Below the pieces are notes generated by a model, which saw only the letters and a list, made by a program, of their open reading frames with translations, was not told the origin of the DNA and made no database searches. A program made the position numbers and the translations under genes. A DNA stretch of 64,000 bases from assembly GCF_902459525.1 (NCBI RefSeq), contig NZ_LR699166.1:411501-475500 (forward strand), written 5' to 3'. The DNA comes from Sideroxydans sp. CL21. Lineage in GTDB: Bacteria > Pseudomonadota > Gammaproteobacteria > Burkholderiales > Gallionellaceae. This document shows, piece after piece, positions 60,618 to 64,000 of the stretch (the first letter of the stretch is position 1; every line of letters starts with the position of its first letter).

Positions 60618-60670
60618 AGTGCCACTCATGCGCTCTGACTTCCGCAGCCTTATAATTCCAGATGCAAATA

Positions 60671-60696
60671 AAAACTCCAGCACAGGCTGGAGTTTT
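60671..60696. terminator. Bidirectional intrinsic terminator
   Basis: AAAACTCCAGC-ACAG-GCTGGAGTTTT, an 11-bp perfect stem with A/T tails on both sides. It can end nudC transcripts on the plus strand and the small gene at 60723 on the minus strand. Confidence 0.85.
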
Positions 60697-60722
60697 CTGA
60701 TCTGGTGCAGGTAAGTATTTGC

Positions 60723-60824
60723 TTAATTGTTTTTGCTGGAAAAAAGTTGTTTCACCATCCATGCGCTGTAAATAAGAAAACCAACAGTGGAAGCGGCTAC
60801 GACGATATCTGCGACGAATGACAT
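60723..60824 (-). CDS. 33-residue single-pass membrane protein
   Basis: ATG 60824 is preceded by AGAGGAG at 6-7 nt and opens a 33-codon frame (MSFVADIVVAASTVGF..., ending KQLFSSKNN). It has a single hydrophobic helix with inside-positive end. It aligns without gaps over most of its length with the next small ORF (ADV/ADI, VGF, AW, QLF, K), so both are real. Known small membrane peptides (CydX, holin-like or filamentous-phage coat proteins) have similar size, but no specific match is claimed. Confidence 0.75.
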   Translation of the reverse strand: MSFVADIVVAASTVGFLIYSAWMVKQLFSSKNN

Positions 60825-60971
60825 TTTCTGCTCCTCTCAAGAGAATTTGATTACACGCACTTTTAAAGTGGTATTTAAATCGTAGCACAGATGGATTTTT
60901 CTTAACAAGAATTTTACACAAGCGAAAACAGTCTGGCGGGAGTGCCGCAGAAAAACAGAAGGGAGTAGGGG

Positions 60972-61010
60972 AGAAAAGAAGTGGGAAGTTACTGCGACAA
61001 ACCTCCCACT
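60972..61010 (-). terminator. Terminator of the small membrane gene at 61020
   Basis: The reverse strand has GTGGGAGG ... TTCCCAC followed by TTCTTTTC, 10 nt after the stop codon. The loop is about 15 nt and the stem 6 bp. Confidence 0.5.
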
Positions 61011-61019
61011 TTCTTTGGA

Positions 61020-61118
61020 TTAGTCAGCTTTCTTGAACAACTGGATGGTGATCCATGCTGCGAAGCCAACTGCGAAGATTGCGGTACCGATGGATGCTAC
61101 GTCTGCAATGATAGCCAT
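61020..61118 (-). CDS. 32-residue single-pass membrane protein, paralogue
   Basis: ATG 61118 follows GGGGAGTAGAAAGT and opens 32 codons (MAIIADVASIGTAIF..., ending QLFKKAD). One membrane helix, basic at the C-terminal end. It is a paralogue of 60723-60824. A TATAAT -10 (61197-61202, reverse strand) and a 24-bp near-perfect palindrome (61167-61190) stand upstream, so it is separately and probably strongly expressed. Function unknown. Confidence 0.75.
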   Translation of the reverse strand: MAIIADVASIGTAIFAVGFAAWITIQLFKKAD

Positions 61119-61166
61119 ACTTTCTACTCCCCAGATGCATTAGTTATTGGATGAACGCTATAAAAT

Positions 61167-61190
61167 GGCTTTAATCAATTGACTAAAGCC
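61167..61190. promoter_or_regulatory. 24-bp palindrome: operator upstream of the small membrane gene
   Basis: Arms GGCTTTA and TAAAGCC surround the self-complementary centre TCAATTGA, with only one mismatched pair. It lies just downstream of the -10 TATAAT at 61197-61202 and 49 nt before the ATG at 61118. Confidence 0.6.
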
Positions 61191-61303
61191 TTTCGAATTA
61201 TAAGAGTAATTTTGTATGACATTCCCACAAAATTATTAAGGTTTATAACGGTGAGGCGAAAAAGCCGACTGACAGGAAAACAAGGAATATTCGGGTATCA
61301 AGC

Positions 61304-62635
61304 GTGACAACAAAACTATATATAAAGACATACGGCTGCCAGATGAACGAGTACGACTCGGACAAAATGGCGGATGTGTTGCGTGCCTGCGGGGACATGG
61401 AGCAGACCGACAAGCCGGAAGAGGCGGACATCATTCTGTTCAATACCTGTTCAATACGCGAGAAAGCAGAAGAAAAAGTGTTCTCCGATCTGGGGCGGGC
61501 GCGAGCCTTGAAACAGCACAACCCGAATCTGCTGATCGGTGTGGGTGGTTGCGTCGCCAGCCAGGAAGGCGAGACCATCATCAAACGCGCTCCCTATGTA
61601 GATGTGGTGTTCGGCCCGCAGACTTTGCACCGTTTGCCGCAACTCATCGCGGCGCGGCGCGCAAGCGGGGAATCCCAAGTGGATATCAGTTTCCCCGAGA
61701 TCGAGAAGTTCGACCATGTGCCGACAGCACAGACGACCCATGGCTCGGCATTTGTCTCCATCATGGAGGGGTGCAGCAAGTACTGCACGTTTTGTGTAGT
61801 GCCCTATACCCGCGGCGACGAGGTGTCGCGCCCGTTCGACGATGTGATACGCGAAGTGGAAAGCCTGACGGCACAAGGCGTGAGCGAAATCACGCTGTTG
61901 GGGCAAAACGTAAATGCTTATCAGGGCACGATGGGAGATGGTGACACCGTCGATTTTGCATTTTTACTGCAAGCCGTGGCGGCGTTGCCGGGCGTGCAGC
62001 GTCTGCGTTATACCACCTCGCATCCGCGCGAAATGACACAACGCCTGATCGATCTGTACGCGACCACGCCCAAGCTGGCCAGCCATCTGCATCTGCCGGT
62101 ACAGTCGGGCTCGGATCGCATTCTGGCAGCGATGAAGCGCGGTTACACCGCCCTTGAATACAAATCCGTCGTGCGCAAACTGCGCGCGGTGCGGCCGGAC
62201 ATCTCTATCACTTCGGATTTCATCATCGGTTTTCCGGGTGAGACCGAGGCTGATTTTGCCGCGACCATGAAACTGGTCGAGGACGTCGGGTTCGATGCCA
62301 GTTTCAGCTTCATCTTCAGCCCGCGCCCGGGAACGCCCGCAGCGGAGATGGCCGACGATACGCCTTACGAAACCAAGCTTGAGCGTTTGCATCGCCTGCA
62401 AACCCGCATCCATGGCATGGAACAGCAGGTCAGTGCCGCGATGAGTGGCAGCGTGCAGCGCGTCCTAGTCGAAAATATTTCGCGGAAGAATGCGCAGGAA
62501 CTGGCGGGGCGCACCGAAAACAACCGTGTGGTCAACTTCGCCGGATCGCCCGGCATGCTGGGGCGTTATGTGGACGTGCGGATATTGCCGGGAACGTTGC
62601 ATACACTGCGCGGTGAGCTGGTGATACAGCCATGA
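61304..62635 (+). CDS. miaB: tRNA-2-methylthio-N6-dimethylallyladenosine synthase
   Basis: A 443-residue radical-SAM methylthiotransferase that modifies A37 of tRNAs reading UNN codons. The N-terminal UPF0004 domain has [23 protein letters not shown] and GGCVASQEG (three Cys of the second cluster). The radical-SAM [15 protein letters not shown] gives C-x3-C-x2-C, and a TRAM domain ends the chain. The start is GTG 61304. It is followed by ybeZ with a 4-nt overlap. Confidence 0.96.
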   Translation: MTTKLYIKTYGCQMNEYDSDKMADVLRACGDMEQTDKPEEADIILFNTCSIREKAEEKVFSDLGRARALKQHNPNLLIGVGGCVASQEGETIIKRAPYVDVVFGPQTLHRLPQLIAARRASGESQVDISFPEIEKFDHVPTAQTTHGSAFVSIMEGCSKYCTFCVVPYTRGDEVSRPFDDVIREVESLTAQGVSEITLLGQNVNAYQGTMGDGDTVDFAFLLQAVAALPGVQRLRYTTSHPREMTQRLIDLYATTPKLASHLHLPVQSGSDRILAAMKRGYTALEYKSVVRKLRAVRPDISITSDFIIGFPGETEADFAATMKLVEDVGFDASFSFIFSPRPGTPAAEMADDTPYETKLERLHRLQTRIHGMEQQVSAAMSGSVQRVLVENISRKNAQELAGRTENNRVVNFAGSPGMLGRYVDVRILPGTLHTLRGELVIQP

Positions 62636-63579
62636 GTAATGCGCTGAATCTTTCATTCGAGCCGGTAGACAACACCCGCCTGGCAAACCTGTGCGGAGCG
62701 TTCGACGAGAACCTGCGCCAGATCGAGACTGCGCTGGAAGTGAACATCGCGCGCCGGGGCGAGCGCTTCACCATCACGGGAGCGCAAGCCGCTTTGGCGC
62801 GCGAGGTGATGGAACGCTTCTATCTCGAAGCGAAACACGATATCTCACTGGAGCGCCTGCAGCTCGGCCTCATCGAAGTCATGAAACCTGATTTGCCGGA
62901 TGCACAAAGCGAATCGGTGCCGCTGCTGATGACGCGTAAAGCCGAAGTGCGCGGGCGCACCGTGCGGCAGAATGAGTATCTGCAGGCCATACAGGAGCAT
63001 GACATTACATTCGGCGTGGGGCCTGCCGGCACCGGCAAGACCTATCTTGCCGTCGCCTCTGCAGTGGATGCATTGCAGCGCGAGACCGTGAAACGCCTGG
63101 TGCTGGTGAGACCGGCAGTGGAGGCTGGCGAACGCCTGGGATTTCTGCCCGGAGACATGGCGCAAAAAGTCGATCCGTATTTGCGTCCTTTATACGATGC
63201 ACTCTACGACCTGATGGGCTTGGACAAAGTGAGCAAAGCATTCGAGCGCGGCATGATTGAAGTTGCGCCGCTGGCCTATATGCGCGGACGCACGCTGAAC
63301 CATTCCTTCATCATCCTCGACGAAGCGCAGAACACCACTCCCGAGCAGATGAAAATGTTTCTCACGCGTATTGGTTTCGGCAGCAAGGCGGTCATCACCG
63401 GCGACGTGACGCAGATCGACCTTGCGCGGGGCCAGAAGAGCGGGCTCAATGATGCGCGCGTGGTATTGAAGGATGTGCGCGGCATCGCGTTCCAGAACTT
63501 CCTTGCCGAAGACGTCGTGCGCCATCCGCTGGTGCAGAAAATCGTTGCCGCTTACGAAAAATACGAGCACAAGCCATGA
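62632..63579 (+). CDS. ybeZ: PhoH-like ATPase YbeZ
   Basis: A 315-residue PhoH-family protein. Walker A is [11 protein letters not shown] (near 129-136), Walker [22 protein letters not shown], and [11 protein letters not shown] is a sensor-like motif. It works with the endonuclease YbeY in rRNA maturation and quality control. It overlaps miaB and ybeY by 4 nt each, making one translationally coupled unit. Confidence 0.95.
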   Translation: MSNALNLSFEPVDNTRLANLCGAFDENLRQIETALEVNIARRGERFTITGAQAALAREVMERFYLEAKHDISLERLQLGLIEVMKPDLPDAQSESVPLLMTRKAEVRGRTVRQNEYLQAIQEHDITFGVGPAGTGKTYLAVASAVDALQRETVKRLVLVRPAVEAGERLGFLPGDMAQKVDPYLRPLYDALYDLMGLDKVSKAFERGMIEVAPLAYMRGRTLNHSFIILDEAQNTTPEQMKMFLTRIGFGSKAVITGDVTQIDLARGQKSGLNDARVVLKDVRGIAFQNFLAEDVVRHPLVQKIVAAYEKYEHKP

Positions 63580-64000
63580 ACGGAACGCATCGGCTTTCGC
63601 TGTCGGTACAGTACGCAAGTAACGCCGGAAAATTGCCGACGCGGCAGCAATTCCGCCGCTGGGTGAAGATCGCACTGGAGCAGGATGTGCAAATGGCATT
63701 GCGCATTGTGAACGAGGCCGAGGGGCGTGCGCTGAACCGGAGTTATCGCGGCAAGGATTACGCAACCAATGTGCTGACATTCGTCTATGACGATGCTCTG
63801 CCGATATATGGAGATGTCGTCATTTGCGCGCCAGTTGTGGCACGCGAAGCCAGGGAACAGGGCAAGGACTTGCTCGCGCACTATGCACACCTCACCCTAC
63901 ATGCGGCGTTGCACCTGCAAGGATACGACCACGAGAAGAAGCGCGATGCAGAAAAGATGGAGGCGCGCGAGACTGCGTTGATGCTCAAATTAAGGTATCC
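63576..64000 (+). CDS. ybeY: Endoribonuclease YbeY (cut by window end)
   Basis: At least 141 residues. The start ATG overlaps the ybeZ stop. GKDYATNVLTFVY is the family core, and HAALHLQGYDHEKKRDAEKME holds the zinc-binding H-x3-H-x5-H motif (first Gly of the usual HGxLHLxGYDH replaced by Ala). It is a single-strand endoribonuclease for 16S rRNA 3' processing. The end lies beyond the window. Confidence 0.93.
   Translation, partial: MNGTHRLSLSVQYASNAGKLPTRQQFRRWVKIALEQDVQMALRIVNEAEGRALNRSYRGKDYATNVLTFVYDDALPIYGDVVICAPVVAREAREQGKDLLAHYAHLTLHAALHLQGYDHEKKRDAEKMEARETALMLKLRY

Overview
The window looks like a chromosome segment from a betaproteobacterium, most likely of the Nitrosomonadales/Gallionellaceae type (iron-oxidiser relatives). 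This is inferred from the gene order rapZ-hprK-ptsN-hpf-rpoN-lptBAC-kdsC-kdsD, from miaB-ybeZ-ybeY, from ubiX next to a Gx transporter and a NusG-II protein, and from codon use. It falls into a conserved core (about 22.5-51.6 kb and 59.3-64 kb) and two accessory regions (0-22.5 kb and 51.6-59.2 kb).

0-22.5 kb, accessory. This part holds an IS91-type element with its tyrosine recombinase, a zinc-sensing diguanylate cyclase (DgcZ type), a catalytic-domain-only integrase, and then a molybdate/ModE neighbourhood. That neighbourhood has two full-length ModE paralogues, one HTH-only ModE, an orphan ModA without modBC, two outer-membrane beta-barrel proteins and a cytochrome c'-like protein. Three 24-bp ModE-operator-like boxes lie upstream of well-formed sigma-54 (-24/-12) promoters. 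In front of both outer-membrane genes the gap from box to promoter is exactly 68 nt. From 12.3 to 17.9 kb runs a minus-strand operon of unusual composition: a Lon-like AAA+ ATPase without protease, two calcineurin-like phosphoesterases, two dual-specificity-phosphatase-like proteins, a protein of unknown function, a HAD protein of the RNA-repair type and a DEDDh exonuclease. It has a recognisable sigma-70 promoter with an inverted repeat on its -35 and a 38-codon leader ORF. A broken HU gene, an excisionase/integrase pair and a gene flanked by ~230-bp inverted repeats (possible HEPN) complete the region.

22.5-51.6 kb, core. The genes cover ubiquinone prenyl-FMN synthesis (ubiX), phosphotransfer/nitrogen regulation (rapZ, hprK, ptsN, hpf, rpoN), lipopolysaccharide transport and Kdo synthesis (lptBAC, kdsC, kdsD), a Kef-type antiporter, a sigma-54-driven type IV pilin, a membrane sensor kinase, the helicase hrpA, mqo, a FabF/ACP/hydrolase set, malic enzyme (maeB), a patatin, birA, coaX and a SPOR protein. 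hrpA is remarkable: a complete DUF559 (Vsr-like) endonuclease domain flanked by two long hairpin repeats is inserted in frame into its helicase core, and a third repeat is translated further downstream.

51.6-59.2 kb, integrative island. An elongator tRNA-Met gene (CAT) is followed by a P4-type integrase, a hypothetical gene, AlpA, a putative replication-initiation protein whose stop codon lies in the first of four palindromic iterons, a DUF4236 protein, and a defence pair made of an MmeI-like single-chain restriction-modification enzyme and an overlapping HEPN (Rx4H) protein. A degenerate copy of the tRNA 3' end at 59.15 kb probably marks the far end.

59.3-64 kb, core. This holds nudC, two paralogous 32-33-residue membrane proteins that are easily missed, and miaB-ybeZ-ybeY (the last cut by the window end).
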